64,000 nt of DNA from assembly GCA_000729835.1 (NCBI GenBank), contig JFHB01000104.1, positions 1 to 64,000 on the forward strand, in the 5' to 3' direction. Of the stretch, positions 1-13,258 are shown piece by piece (position 1 is the first letter of the stretch; every line of letters begins with the position of its first letter). This DNA is from Atkinsonella hypoxylon (lineage: Eukaryota; Ascomycota; Sordariomycetes; Hypocreales; Clavicipitaceae). The notes under the pieces are model-generated. The model saw only the letters and a list, made by a program, of their open reading frames with translations, did not search any database and was not told where the DNA came from. The position numbers were made by a program, and so were the translations under genes.

Positions 1-75
1 CCCCCCCCATTCTCCTTCCTACGATTCGAACATTGCCGCACTTCCCCCCCGACGTTACCACTCCACTCCCGTTGA

Positions 76-1012
<937 letters not shown>

Positions 1013-1978
1013 GAGGCTCGAAGGGCCACGATCCCACGAGAATGAAGAATAGTTGCATCACGTTTCGAAGAAGGGAATATAGAAGCAAAATTCAAAGCTC
1101 CTCAGTAAAAGCAAACAAGACTTGCTGTGTACCAGATGTCCTTTCCGAAAGTGCTCCTGCGCCTTAGATCATCAGTAGTACAGCATCGCCAATTAAAGGC
1201 AAGAAACACGTCATTTGGTTACCAGGGTGGGCACATTGATGCGACGATTTCTTGGGCGCACAGCTCATCCCGGGTCCAGGTGTACTGACAGAATGGCATA
1301 TGCAAAGCACAAGCTAGGTAGATGCCGAGAAACGCAGTGTGAGTTACGTAGTGGTAGAATATGTGCTTGTAATTAAATTACTGCTTCGCTCAATTGAAAA
1401 TCTTTTCTCATCATACTGGTCACTGACTACGTGATGTGCAGAGAAGCGTAGGTGCTGCGGGTTAAGCCACTGACATGGCCACGTTATATATATGCCCTAC
1501 CAGGCTGACATATAGACGTAATCAATTGACTGTACATATTCCTGAACTTCAAAATTGTTTTATCTCTGCAACAAAAGGGTGGCATAACGGCGTGATATAT
1601 TCTATCATGATACGCGGATTCTGCGCTTTCTACCAATTCTATCACTAGCAATTTTATCTCTTGAGTGTACGTAAACTTTTCATCATAAAGCCATTTAGTT
1701 GTCTTTTGTCCTTGCATTTCCATAGACAATACTTATAGAATTAAAAAGTTGCCCATAACCTCTTGTGGCAACCTCACTCCTCCTACTGCCTAGTTAGAAT
1801 CTTCATATGCCAATCTTGTTCCTTCCTAATGACCGTCTTGAAAAAATAAAAAATAAAATGAGCTGCCACAATCTGAGGATATGAAATATTAGCACTGTTT
1901 CATGTTGAGATTGTAAAATAGACGAGTCCATTCCAAAGAATGAGCCAAGGCTATAAAAGAAAAAAAGGATAAGATGAC
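1013..1978. other. Intergenic region between SDR gene and tRNA-Asp
   Basis: No supportable gene. The sequence is AT-richer than the flanking CDS, with only short chance ORFs. Its right end carries the oligo-T terminator of the minus-strand tRNA. Confidence 0.6.
1960..1966 (-). terminator. RNA polymerase III terminator of tRNA-Asp
   Basis: Seven A on the plus strand are a T7 run on the tRNA sense strand. It lies 12 nt past the tRNA 3' end, as expected for a Pol III terminator. Confidence 0.7.
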
Positions 1979-2050
1979 CTCTCCCGCCGGGAATTGAACC
2001 CGGGTCTCAAGCGTGACAAGCTTGCATACTGACCACTATACTACGGAAGA
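1979..2050 (-). tRNA. tRNA-Asp (GUC), intronless
   Basis: On the minus strand the 72 nt fold as a tRNA. The acceptor stem tcttccg pairs with cgggaga (one G-T). The anticodon stem caagc/gcttg carries loop ttgtcac with anticodon GTC. The T stem ccggg/cccgg encloses ttcaatt. The discriminator base is G, as in eukaryotic tRNA-Asp. No intron. The T loop reads TTCAATT instead of the common TTCGATT/TTCGAAT. Confidence 0.95.
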
Positions 2051-2450
2051 TGAAATGGCTTTGAACCATCGTAGTGTGATACGGTGTTGTCGTACGGGAA
2101 TTAATTTGTTATGTTAAGGATGCTCTTTGATTCGAACGCATCCCCACCAACAACGGACGCTACCGAGAAATCATATATACCACGGCAACCAGTTAAGAAT
2201 TTTCCTCCCCCCGTAAAGGCCGCCAACTTGACAGAGCAGGCAGCAAGAATCCCAAGCTTTCCACTTCTCCATTAAGACATGTGTATTTTATTGTACTATT
2301 GGTTCTTGGAATCCACCCGAGCACGCAGCTAGTTGCGTTGCACAAAGCCTTGAAGAACTTCGGCATGCCCGCTGCCCGTGCCGCTTTATCCGCCTCGGGG
2401 ACAAGGAGATGTCGTGCATTTTTATCGGCACTATTTATTACCCTGCTGTG

Positions 2451-2503
2451 TACGGAATACGCCTACGGAATACGCCTACGGAATACGGAATACGGAATAC
2501 TAT
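2451..2503. repeat. Tandem tacggaatacgcc / tacggaa array
   Basis: Two copies of the 13-mer tacggaatacgcc are followed by three copies of the 7-mer tacggaa. The 7-mer looks like an internal piece of the 13-mer. The same tacggaata core recurs at about 9233. Confidence 0.85.
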
Positions 2504-2799
2504 ACAACTATTTGTAGAGGCGGGCTCGCATGTGCTGCAGGTAACAGAGTCCTAACCAGCCAATGAAGGCAAACACACTGAATATCATTTCTTTGAAGAT
2601 CCACGGGAAGGAAATGGATCCGTCCGCCGCGCCGACAAACCGGCCTAGGAGAGCCCCGGCCGAAAGTCAGAAGTGGGTAAGTAAAAAGGCTGGCGACCAT
2701 GTCTCAGATATGCACGGAAGGGTGGCATCAGTGGCCTTGGGACCAACTTGAGCATGTGAAAATAATAACTCTATGCAAAAGTCGAAGACCATTTTTACA

Positions 2800-2808
<9 letters not shown>

Positions 2809-2843
<35 letters not shown>
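2809..2843. repeat. CA/TG dinucleotide microsatellite
   Basis: About 17 uninterrupted AC units, flanked by tatata and by acatacatgtatgta. Confidence 0.95.
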
Positions 2844-2847
<4 letters not shown>

Positions 2848-3928
2848 TGTATGTATCTATTATCTCTTCAGCAGGCAGGATGGTAATAAGCAGGCCCTTA
2901 ATTACTCACCCACCCTAGAGTTCGACAGTCGATGCCATCTTGTTGAACACGTCAGAAGTCCTCCATAACAGCATATGCACATATGCACCTTAAGATGCAT
3001 GTATCCGATCATGCCGCGAATGTCCGGGGTTTCACACGAAGTCTTATGGAATAGATTCTGAACTTTCTCCTAGTCAGGGAGGAGAGCCGCGATGAAGACC
3101 CATCTTTAAAGCAATCGTACTGACCGGAGCGTTGACCTCGACCCCGATGCAGGCATCACCAATCAGGCAGTGCCCATCTCAGCTCCAGCCCATAAATCTG
3201 ATCAAGACTGCCATTTTTATGGCAGAACCCCGCTACGCATATGGCTTCCCGTATGAAGTCGGAATTTGCAGACAAGGAGGCGTAAGGTGTCCCCACACGG
3301 TCCCTCTTTCTGTTGTGCTGCCACTTTGCGTTGTTACTGAGCATTTGACGTTTTCGTCTTGGAATAGTTCGACACTCGACCATCCAACTTTGAGTGTCCC
3401 AATGGGGCCAAGGTACATTTTTATTTCGACGCTGATGATTCTTACTGCTGCCAGGGACATGACGCAGAACACCACCAGCAGTATGAGGCAACTGACTTCA
3501 TCGATAAGCAACAAGCAAGCGCTGACACGTGGCTTTCCCAAATGTCCGGGTACATGGTCGCTGTGTAGCTGTGTAGTCCCTAGGTGCCTTTTCAGGCCCA
3601 TGTATTATCTATGCATTCTATGCATTCGATACTTAGGTAACTACAAGCTTACCCCGTACAGCATTGTACTTACCCACCTGGGCACCTGCCTAGGTCAAAG
3701 TCTCGTGAATTTCGACATCTTTTGCGTTAGCACTAGCAGCTTGGCGGCAAGTGCGATTGGCCGTGGCTACAGTTACAGTGGCGCCCGGTCTGGACTCCAA
3801 ACAAACACTAGTTAAAGCCAATCACGGAGACGAGACTTGCCCATGCCCACCCACCGTCCAGTCGAGAGAGTTGGGGCGCAGGCCAAGCCACCATCACTGC
3901 CATCAGTTGCTGGCTGGGCTCTTGCTAA

Positions 3929-3948
3929 CTACCTACCTAGGTAGGTAG
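3929..3948. repeat. 20-bp perfect palindrome of the ACCTAGGT type
   Basis: ctacctacctaggtaggtag is its own reverse complement and is followed by further gtagtaggt units. Related palindromes occur at 19187-19210, 23990-24003 and 41453-41476. Confidence 0.85.
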
Positions 3949-4573
3949 GTAGTAGGTATTTGTTAATACCGAACCGTCCGCCGTGGCACTCCCATTGTCG
4001 CCGCTCTCTTCTCCCTTGGCCACTGTGCCACTGTGAACTGTCGTTTATGAGATTCTCGCCTCTACTTTCGAATCGTCACCTTCTTTATCGCTGCTTTGAC
4101 CTTATGCAAGAGGCGTCAAGAACGTGTTCTGTGTGACTGCAAGGCTACCTGCTCGAAACGGCCGCTTTGGAGCACGTGCGTCCCACGCGCTTTACATTCA
4201 ACAACCTAGCTGTGCTTGTCCTATCAATTTTACTCGACCAGGACCCAGCCCTTGCTCGACTTGAGGGAATTACGACAAGCCGGCTTGCATTGTAGTTAGT
4301 TAATGAAGCTGGGTTCAATTAGCCGGACTTTGGCAGCCTTTTTGAACACTATAGTCGCCACTCACGTCGATTCTGATAGAATGACATTCAACTTTCACTA
4401 AGCTTTGAAGCCGTTCGTCCTTGCTCCTTTCTCAGACACATCCAATTGTGGGGGCCCCAAGCGCTCGTACAGTCCACAGATCGTCAATCCAGTTTCTTTC
4501 GATTTCTTGAAATTCTATCAGGTCGTCTGAGCAGCTGTACATTTGTGGACAGGCACGTCACCTTTGCCTTGCG

Positions 4574-6785
4574 ATGACCTCGACGCAACTGCCGCCACTC
4601 AATTTCGGAGGATCCGGACTGCGCATATCTATTTTTTCACCGCTGCCGGTCGAAGACACAGAAAATGTTGGGTCCTCGGGCTCTCAGCGCGACAGCCGAT
4701 TAGGAGTAACTAAGACTCAACAACCTACCGATTCTGACCGACCGACCTCTCATCTACCACCGCCGACCCATAGTATTCCAGTCCACCCGATTTCTGTCCT
4801 CCAGGAAGCATTCTCAGAATCTTTGGACGAGGCGACAAATGGCTCGCCAGTGGACAAACCGAAGCTACGCAATTTGGATGCCTGTGGCCGTCGGGAGGCT
4901 CTCATCGAGCAAGATACTGATGATGAACCCTTTGACGCCAAGTGGCGCTATCGGCCGGGTCAAAAACAACACGAGTTGCTCAAACTTTTAGCTCAGATAT
5001 CGTTTGGAGTCTATCTTTTACTCAAGGGCATGGCAAATAGCGATGCCCAAGTCGTGAATATTCTCCAGGGTCACATTGACGAGGTGGACGAATTTCTCGA
5101 GGTTGCCCTAGAAGACTTGTCGCAAGCCACAAAAGATTTAAATGGACGGATAGAACATTTAAAACTGCCGCTAGCGAATGTGCAGGTTTTCGAACAGCTG
5201 CTGGAAGACAGAAATTTCCGCTTAGAAATCATTGAAGGCAACGAAAAGATTGATCATGTCATTTCTAGAACGAATGTCGCGCTGAAGCAATGGGATGGAG
5301 ATATTGAAGCAGGGCTAAGATGCACAGCCGCCTTCACAAATTGGCTCAAAGACGAGGAGGATGCTGCTTGGAGGACAGATCGCCCCGATGTGGCTGACAT
5401 ATTCGATGCCATGAAGGGCAACGCCGAGGGATGGCTAACTGCATTCGACGAAATGAATGATCGCGTTCAAGATGCGACTAACCTCATTCTGCGGCTTTCG
5501 ACCATCATCAGAGAGATGGAGAAAAAGGCTGGCGAAGTCAGTCGCAGGACATGGGTAAGTGACGTCGCTGACAACAAGATCTTGTGGACATGTTGTCAAA
5601 AAGCTAATGGCTTTACAATAGGCAACTATTCAGCCGTATTCAGCTCCATCCATTAAATCCCGCCAAGGCAGTGGATCGAATCCTGTTTCAACTAAATCTG
5701 GTTCATCATCTCGACAGTCAGCACGTCGACCTTCACAATACCAGCAACCAAGTATCGGAGCATCAACCATCGAAAGTGAGAGCATTCCGGATATCAATAC
5801 AGAAGAAGATTTTCCACTCCCTGGCGGCGCTTCATTGCTCCCCTCGCGATCTCAATCCCGTCTGGACTCGGAGGATGCGCATACAAGTCCCAAAGCTGGC
5901 TCAAAGTCCCTTTCCAAAACGACGTCGCAGTCAACATATGAGTCTAAATCACGGTCAAGTAAGGGAATGCCTGCGGCAAGCGAGGATTCCTTGTACGTCT
6001 TGCAGCCTCGCACATACACCCCACAGCCCTTAGAACCGGGCATTTCTGTTGCGGGGTCAGCAACCGCCTCACCCGACCCTCGAACTTCTGCATCCGTGAC
6101 AATGCAAAAGAACCCTTTTGGCATTGGCGGACAGGAAGCAAACCAGATACGGGCTTCCATTCGAAATCGTGTATCACTAAAGACAAGCCCTCCTGAAGCG
6201 ATCCGAATCCCGTCACGCGCCGCTACAGAGGCCGCGATGCGTGGTCCTTCACCAAACTCTGCGACGCCTCACACAGACCAATCAAATCTGTTTGATTCAG
6301 CATATGGTTCAGATACCGACTCGACCATGCAGCCAGTCGTTTATCAGGTCGAAATGGATCAAAGCATGTCCCCGCCAAGTCGACCTCAAATTACACACTC
6401 ACCTTACTCAGATCAGCAACAATACTATCATCCCGTGCGTGCTTCACCACACTCGCCGCTTCAACAACGCCCGCACACTGCCCTCGGTAGCCGTATGTCC
6501 TCGAACATGTGCCTACAAAACCAGACCTCGGCATTAGGAGGAATGAGCACCCTCAATAACGTCACCAATGCTACACACGATGATGCTCGCACGAAAGTAT
6601 CTGGGACTATAGTGCCAAGTGGAACAGTAAAGAAGAAGAAAAGTGCCTTTGGGTGGTTCAAGAAGGCATTCAGTCTGGATGAAGAGGAAAAAGCTGCATT
6701 TGAGACCCGAAGGGCAATGCAATACCAAGATCGCTATTATGATCCTAATTGTCCCAAGTTTCTTGACGGACGCAGACTAAGATAA
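4574..6785 (+). CDS. Conserved fungal coiled-coil protein of unknown function
   Basis: Exons 4574-5554 and 5622-6785; the 67-nt intron (gtaagt...aatag) is phase 0. The 714-residue product has a disordered Ser/Pro-rich start (about 1-110). A helical domain of about 200 residues (130-330) follows, with heptad-like leucines and many Glu/Asp, likely coiled coil. Then comes a long Ser/Pro/Gln-rich disordered stretch. The last 55 residues hold a basic KKKK patch followed by SAFGWFKKAFSLDEEE and a Tyr-rich end; this compact tail looks like the conserved part. I recognise it only as a filamentous-ascomycete protein and assign no function. No signal peptide or membrane segment is seen. Confidence 0.8.
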
Positions 6786-7334
6786 GCTGCTCGGGCAGTT
6801 TCGCCTCTATACCTCCAAATTCAATATTCTTTATCTTGGGACAAAATTTCTACCGACTTCTCGGTGTGGACCTAGACTGTCGATATATCTCGCAACATTT
6901 CTACCATATACCCTAGCGATCTCATTGAATCTCAGCCTGACGATACATCTTTTTTGCAGCATCTGCCGTAACGGAGTAGACGAGACGTCTCAGAACGCTC
7001 TCGGGCTGTAGTCCAACACAGACCTTCATTCATCATTCATATTTAATTACGATTCATCATGGCGTAGAAGCCTGATAACTAAAGAAAGTTTTCAGCGCAG
7101 CATGGCCTATATGGCGGGGGGAACAACAATTAATCTCTTGGTCATTCATTACGTACATGAATTGTGTTATTGAGTAATCGGATCTTAGGCGCTATATGTG
7201 TTTACCGACACTATGCCGCATGACTCTAGTATATACTTGTTCATTAGTTTTACATTTCTAAAATTAAAGAGTACGATGCTTGTCCCATGCCTGCGAGTCT
7301 ATATGCCACAATTTCCACCCGGAAGGATTGCCTG
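6786..7334. other. Convergent 3' intergenic region
   Basis: Lies between two genes whose 3' ends face each other. AT-rich, with no coding frame supported; it holds both 3' UTRs. Confidence 0.6.
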
Positions 7335-8984
7335 TCATTCCCCCATACCGTAGCTCTTGACTCTACTGAAGAAAAATGCTTTATCATGTTTCAGTGTAAA
7401 TACTGCCCAGTCATCAGTCAACTTGTTATAGCTGAAATGGCCTCTCCACACGACCTTGTTATTCTTGGCACCCTTGCCTGCCGTACGTAGCGACAGATCC
7501 ATTCTGAACATGTACTTGGGGTCATGTGTTTCAGTCTCGACCGTTAAATCTCCGTCCTGGGGCTGTTCAGCTTCCGCCTCTTCGGGCCATACTTCCCAGG
7601 CGGGTGTCAAACGCCAGCGACCCTTGTAGGCTTTCTGCATGACGGCGGACGACAGATGCGCATGGGTATTGTCGCGATGTAAATGAAGCAGTTCATGCGT
7701 CAGATGAGGCACCACAGCGCTTGGCTCAGAAGTCGTCAGCAGGCTGATTGCGGTACCGTCGCGAAAGAAACGGAGATAGCGATAGTACGTGACGATGTGG
7801 ACGGGACTACCACCCCATGTGGCTTGGTTGGTCGATGCCTGACCCATGCGGATGTAGTTCACAGTACTGATGTAGCACCCATTGAAGCGAATGCGCGGCC
7901 GGGAGCGGAACATGTGTTTCCACGATGTATACGTCCCTGGGATAAGAGACTTTGCCGCCACCACGCTCGCGGCCGCTCTTCGTGCGGCGACTTCTCCGAC
8001 GCTCATGACATGTCCGCCCCGGTGCTCCTCTTCCTCGAGCCTCAGGTCTGTCCAGTCTGTCGCCTTATTCCAGTGGTAATGCATGCCTGTGAAACCGAAC
8101 TTGGTGCCCAGGGTAGCGTCTCGCCAGACCCGCTGCTCCGTGGCAACCATGTACGCGAAGGGCTTGCATACGAGGGAGAGACGGACGAAGTCGCCGATGT
8201 CGTGGATTGCGACTTCGTGCATGATGTGGATGAGCAGTTCGCCGGGCAGACAGGATATGGGACATGGTGGAGGGGGGTGGCCCTCTATTTCGGGGGGTGC
8301 AGGCTCGATTCGTAGGTTGGAGAAGCTGGCTATTAGGTCCTTGATGGGGAGGAGCACGGGGGGATCTGGTGCTGCTGATGGGTGCCCTTGGGATGAGGAT
8401 TCTGGCTTTTGAGTGGCTTTTGGGGCGTGACTTTGCGGGAAGTGCTTCTCACGGTACGTGCGGTCGACTCGGCTGTCCAACTGGGAACTTGTAGTCAGCA
8501 AGGCGGGCGTTCCTGACTGTGAGGATTATATAAAGCGCTTTGGCTAAAGGAGGAAAATGGCAAGAGAAAGGTGTACTCTGTATGCCCTGCGGTAAAGTTT
8601 TAGACTCTCACCCATATTACCCTCCGCCTCCTTGGCCATCGCCTCTTCATAGTGATCTAGCGCTGAGACCAGCTCCTTGTGCGGCGTTCTGCCCGATCCC
8701 TCGATCGTATGGTCATATGACTCGGTGTTCCCCTCAAACACCCTCGTCTGAACACTGTCTTCATCTTGTTCATAAACCGGGGTGGTTTTGCTGGGCTTGG
8801 CGCGTGATGGAGGCTGAGCCCTGGATCGTTCGGGTGAGACTAATGCAGGTCCGGATGCGGCATGCTCAGCCGACGATTGCCCTCGGCGAGGCTGTTGTTG
8901 TTCGCTATGCTTAGTGTGAACCTCAGAGAGCCACTGCTGTCTGAAGGACTCGAGTTCCGAGTCCAGACCTTGACTTGAGGCCAT
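7335..8984 (-). CDS. HRT3: F-box protein Hrt3/Pof7 (FBXO9 family)
   Basis: Exons (minus) 8984-8577 and 8480-7335, joined by a 96-nt phase-0 intron, give 517 residues. The intron has an unusual donor (GTACAC) and a normal CAG acceptor. An N-terminal TPR/MIT-like helix pair (about 108-135: DHYEEAMAKEAEGN then LKLYRRAYRL) runs across the splice site and confirms it. The F-box starts near residue 213 (LPGELLIHIMHEV...LVCKPF). The C-terminal part has the FBXO9-type beta-rich region ending FFSRVKSYG. These proteins are substrate adaptors of SCF ubiquitin ligases. Divergent from the Mtm1 gene across a 1-kb promoter. The symbol follows the yeast name. Confidence 0.9.
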
Positions 8985-9977
8985 GAGATGTGGTTTGGGA
9001 CGAGGGTGGGTTGAGTAAGTCCGATGAGGCCGGCGGGTTGGCTTGGCTGGTGGCGAGAAGATATACCGACGGATGCTCTTCAGAGAGATGTTGAACAGAG
9101 TGTTGTTATGGAGAAGTAACTATGTTATGGGATGTGCAGTCTGAGGTTCGATGGAGTCTGAGCTGAGCAGGGAGATGGCGATACCTGATTGGACGAGGGG
9201 TACTGGCACCGCTCCAGCCGGGTTGGCACTACGGAATACGGGCTGCAGGACAGCTTATTACTTCGGACAAGCTGGTCGGAGGATTAACTATAGTCTACGT
9301 AAACTCTATGGGCCTGTTTTGGACATGGTGAAACCGTTGTGGATGGCAATGTCCCAAACAGGCAGCAGTCAAGACTTGCAGCAAAATGCCCGACACCGGT
9401 GTGAATTAGGGTGTGAATTAGAGTCGATTTGTCAGGGAGCGAGCGCCGAAGACCTTGCATTTGGAAGGGCAATGCTTTGGATGCTCTTGTATCTGCACTT
9501 ACTCTTGGATTGCCGAAATAGAACATGATGAATTTCTTGGGAACCTTTCCTCCGCAGTGGCTTATCGTCGGGATTCCAGATCGTAACATGAACGACAAGC
9601 TGTCACTCACTGATCGATTGCAGCTCGGAAGCCGGAGCTCGGAAGCCCGCGGCATGCACATAGATGGCCAGTGCGTGGCCCACTTTAAAAGTCCTCCGGC
9701 TACGGGAGAAGCGAACGCCCAAAAATTCCAAGCAAGTTCATCTCGTAAACTTCGTCAAAGCCAACGAAATCTCGCCGACGCCCTGACCCATTCCCCTCCT
9801 CGCAAAAAGAAAACGACAACTTTTTATCTGGTTTTCGACATCGGCTCTGTTCACGACGACTAGAATTGTATCGCAACTCCCGTGCTGCTTGCAAGGAATT
9901 GGCTCTGCTTTCCTTTGCAACAGCGCCCTCCCTTGTCTCCGACTCGACTCCTGTACTTGGCGACTTAGCTCCGAACC
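8985..9977. other. Divergent promoter region (Hrt3 / Mtm1)
   Basis: Shared upstream region of two divergent genes. It has a direct repeat (gtgtgaattag twice near 9400-9424) and a 15-bp inverted repeat at 9312-9363. Short ORFs on both strands here (9151-9528 plus, 9284-9661 minus) overlap each other and show no domain; I do not call them. Confidence 0.55.
9312..9363. repeat. Inverted repeat, 15-bp arms, 22-bp loop
   Basis: gcctgttttggacat (9312-9326) is matched by atgtcccaaacaggc (9349-9363); 14 of 15 positions pair. It could form a hairpin or be a footprint of a small element; it lies in a promoter. Confidence 0.7.
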
Positions 9978-11394
9978 ATGGCCACGACAGCATTCTCCTC
10001 CCGAGGCCAACGTTTTGACAGTGACAGGTTATTGCAGGACGATGAAGCTATCATGTCGACTCAAGGTTCAAACCCGCCGATAGGTGGCACTGGCGACGCG
10101 CCTGTACCTGATATCACCGCGTCGCAAAAGATGATCTCGGCCATGTCTGGCAGCTTGCTGACATCACTGCTTGGTGCGCTCATTTTCTTTCAGGTTGAAC
10201 ATGGCATTGCGTGAAACGTACTGACACTGCTCTATAGTCACTCCCCTCGATGTCGTTCGAGTTCGCCTCCAGTCGCAAACGACGCCGACTTCATCAGTAG
10301 ACTTTTCAAAGCTGGCATTACGGACTAACAGCCTTACCCCAGCACGAACGGCCGAGCTTGGAGTCACGGCCTGTTGCCGCGAGGTGTTCTTCCAAGGCAA
10401 TACGATAGATTTTTGTATTGCCATACCCAGAGGCGAAAGACTCGTTGACCCTGCATCCACGTCTTCTGCAACAGCGGCGACAGATTGCGCGGTCCATGAA
10501 GCGCAGAAGAAAACGTACAACTCTACCTTGGACGGCTTGCGCAAGATAGCCCGCAATGAGGGTTTCACAACGCTCTGGAGAGGGTTATCGCCTACGTTGC
10601 TGATGACAATCCCTGCCAATATCATTTATTTTACCGGATACGACTGGCTTCGCTATAATTCGATGAGTCCATTCTCCCGACTCTCAAGCGACAATGCGCC
10701 ACTCGTGGCAGGGTCAAGTGCTAGAATACTTGCGGCCACTGCTGTTGGCCCTATCGAACTCTTTCGAACTCGAATGCAGGCTGCATCTGCAGCATCCACG
10801 ACCAACCATTTGAAGGAGACGTTCAAGGGCGTGCGGGAGATGGTCTCGACGCATGGCTATGTGTCACTATGGAGAGGCCTCACCTTGACCTTTTGGCGAG
10901 ATGTCCCGTTTTCTGGGCTGTACTGGTGGGGATATGAAACTATTCGATCTGGCTTGACCGATGCGCGCGAAGAGCATCGGGGCCGCTCACTTGTTCGCGA
11001 CAATACCCTTCAGACCGCACGACGGCAATCTCAAAGCCAGGAGAACCACATGGATACTTTTGTGGATTCCTTTACCGCAGGCGCGTTGTCTGGCGCCCTG
11101 GCATCGATTGTCACCATGCCTTTCGACGTTGGCAAGACTAGAACACAGGTGTATCGAGATGCACCAGCCGGCGCTGCGGGCAAAGTTCGCCTCCCGGAGG
11201 AAATGAACATGGTGCGCTTGCTATTGCACATATTCAAGACTGAGGGCATTCCAGGACTGTGGAAGGGATGGATTCCCCGCACTCTCAAAGTGGCGCCGGC
11301 CTGTGCGATCATGATCAGCAGCTACGAAGTTGGCAAACGGGTATTTCGCGGGGTGAATGAGCGGCGGATGATGCACCAGACGAACAGATCGTGA
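9978..11394 (+). CDS. MTM1: Mitochondrial carrier Mtm1 / SLC25A39-40 family
   Basis: Exons 9978-10173 and 10238-11394 with a 64-nt intron (gtgcgc...tatag) give 450 residues. All three mitochondrial-carrier repeats are visible. Repeat 1 has the PLDVVRVR signature, created across the splice junction near residue 68. Repeat 2 has GPIELFRTRMQ. Repeat 3 has MPFDVGKTRTQ. Each repeat also carries a WRG/WKG segment. The PFDVGKTR form is typical of Mtm1/SLC25A39, which sits in the mitochondrial inner membrane and is needed for manganese loading of Sod2 in yeast and glutathione import in animals. The insert after repeat 1 is long and low in complexity. Confidence 0.92.
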
Positions 11395-12048
11395 GGTTGG
11401 CGTATGACCGCCGAGAGAGGAGAGACGGGGCAGATGGGATGACATTTCGTTGGTAACGGTGGTCCACAAAAAAACATCTGCATATTTTCAAGGCGTTTAA
11501 AGAAGGGCGGACTGTGCGCAACTCTTGTGGGTATTTCTTTTGAGATTTTTGCATTTTGGCAACCTCTCCAAATTGGGGCTTGCTTGGTGAGAAAAACAGT
11601 CTGGTGTACAATATCAACTACATATGGTGTCGTGATTATAGACGCAACGACGGATGCAGACAGGACCGCCGAACTCAAGTTTCTCGCCCCTGCACATCTC
11701 TTGTCATTCCTTGTTCTTCGTAGCCCTGCCAGCGTCTGGTACTGCATAGTTGTGGCAGAGTGCTGCGTGCAAGTGGTGAAGCTCACGCGTGGGTCGCTTG
11801 AAAAAAAATATTGGCCCCGCGAAGTCACAGTCGTCGCACTTGAAGCTCATTCATAGACCTGGGACTTGCCTCACTTTGAAGTCACGAAATCGGCAGCCCT
11901 TTGGCTCTCTCGACGCCGAGACACCTCACCTCATATTGGCCCTCAAACCATATCTGACGCAACGAGGCCCGCGCACCGGCTGGCTTCGACCCTGTCGCGA
12001 GGGCAATCAATCCACTTCACCGCAGAGCCAACGACACCCGTTCTCACC
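11395..12048. other. Intergenic region, Mtm1 3' end to WDR89 promoter
   Basis: No gene supported. Frames open here on both strands, but the WD40 protein starts at the ATG at 12049 and the upstream in-frame extension is not conserved-looking. Confidence 0.55.
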
Positions 12049-13258
12049 ATGTACACGCTCTCCAACGTAGCAACACACCACTTCTCCGGCCCTGGAGATG
12101 TCTACGTCCTGGACGTCCATCGGACCAATGCCGGTCTGGCTACCATTTCATCAGACCAGCGGCTCTCACTACTCAGTCCGGCACGACTTGCCGACGGCCC
12201 CTTATCGAGCTGGACGACGCAGCACAGCAACCTCACCACCCTTCGCACATTCGACTCAAACAGCTCCCTCGTCTGCACGGCCGGCGACGACGGCACCGTC
12301 GCACTCTGGGATCTGCGGCAAAAAGGGCAAAGGGCAAGAGTCGCCCAGTTCAGCGGTTCGTTTCTCTTCCCCCCCCCCCTCGCGGAGCACGCCCTCCCCA
12401 TTTTCCTTCATCAGCTCAGAAAAAGGAAAAGCCCATCGTTCGCCAGCTACGCAGGCTGCCATCCTCTCCATGTCCTGCAGCCCGTCGAGCCAGACCATCG
12501 CCACAGGCACCGAGCTGCAGAACCACACGGCGTCCATCCGCCTCTGGGACGTGCGGTCCACGCCGTCACCCAAAGCGCACTACCAGGAGGTCCACAGCGA
12601 TGATATCACCGAGCTGGCCTTTCACCCATCCGAGCCAGCCATCCTGCTAAGCGGGTCGACGGACGGCCTCGTCAACATCTACGACACGCGCGTCGCCGAC
12701 GAGGACGAGCTGACTGTCCAGACCTTCAACCACAACGCCTCCATCCACCACGCTGCCTTCCTGACGGGCACAGAGGTCCTGGCTCTGTCTCACGACGAGC
12801 AGTTCGCGCTGTATGACATGGCCGAGGAGCGAGAACTCGGCGATGCGCTACAGAGCTTCGGGGACTTGCGGTCCGTCCTGGGGTGTCGGTACGTTGCGAA
12901 CGTGGCGGCTAAGACGGATGGGAGCGGTGCCATTGTTGGCGCGGGTGCGCAGGAGTATGTATTACGCATTTTTTTTTTTTTTTTAAACACCCTTCTTGTA
13001 TGGCCAACGTGATGGCTAGTTGAGCGATTCTGATGTGTGTACAGTCGACGAGTCTTTGAACTTGTGTTCTTGGCGAGAAATCAGATGAGCGGGCCGAAAT
13101 GGGTGTTTGACAGGAGTAACAGCGTGGGATTGCCGGGTGGGCATGGCGACGAGATTGTGCGGGCGTTTTGTTTCTTTGACGATGCGCAGCTTGTCTTTAC
13201 TGCGGGCGAGGATGGCAACGTGATGGCTTGGAGGCCGGGGGGGTTAGAGGGGCTTTGA
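12049..13258 (+). CDS. WDR89: WD40 repeat protein, WDR89-like
   Basis: Exons 12049-12355, 12447-12954 and 13045-13258 give 342 residues, the usual WDR89 length. Intron 1 (91 nt) has a GTTCGT donor and a C9 tract. Intron 2 (90 nt) has GTATGT and a long T tract. WD-like repeats are visible: AGDDGTVALWDLR, ASIRLWDVR, SGSTDGLVNIYDTR and, at the end, AGEDGNVMAWRPG. WD40 proteins are beta-propeller scaffolds; the molecular role of WDR89 is not settled. The start at 12049 is chosen because the propeller begins soon after it. Confidence 0.87.

Larger units (their letters stand above)
2051..4573. other. 2.5-kb intergenic region with simple repeats
   Basis: No recognisable gene. Contains a tandem tacggaa array, a CA microsatellite and a 20-bp perfect palindrome (listed separately). 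An open frame at 3132-3815 has no recognisable domain and biased-looking composition; I treat it as chance. The last few hundred bases are the promoter and leader of the gene starting at 4574. Confidence 0.55.

Noticed and set aside
2101..2160. Second tRNA beside tRNA-Asp (a gttcgaatc T-loop-like string on the minus strand)
   Set aside because: The flanking bases do not form T or acceptor stems.
3132..3815. 227-codon plus-strand open frame
   Set aside because: No ATG at its start (TTG), no domain, and it contains tattctatgcattc-type repeats and ctaggt motifs typical of the surrounding non-coding DNA.
9151..9661. Overlapping 125-codon frames on both strands
   Set aside because: They overlap antiparallel over a promoter region and an inverted repeat; neither has family marks.
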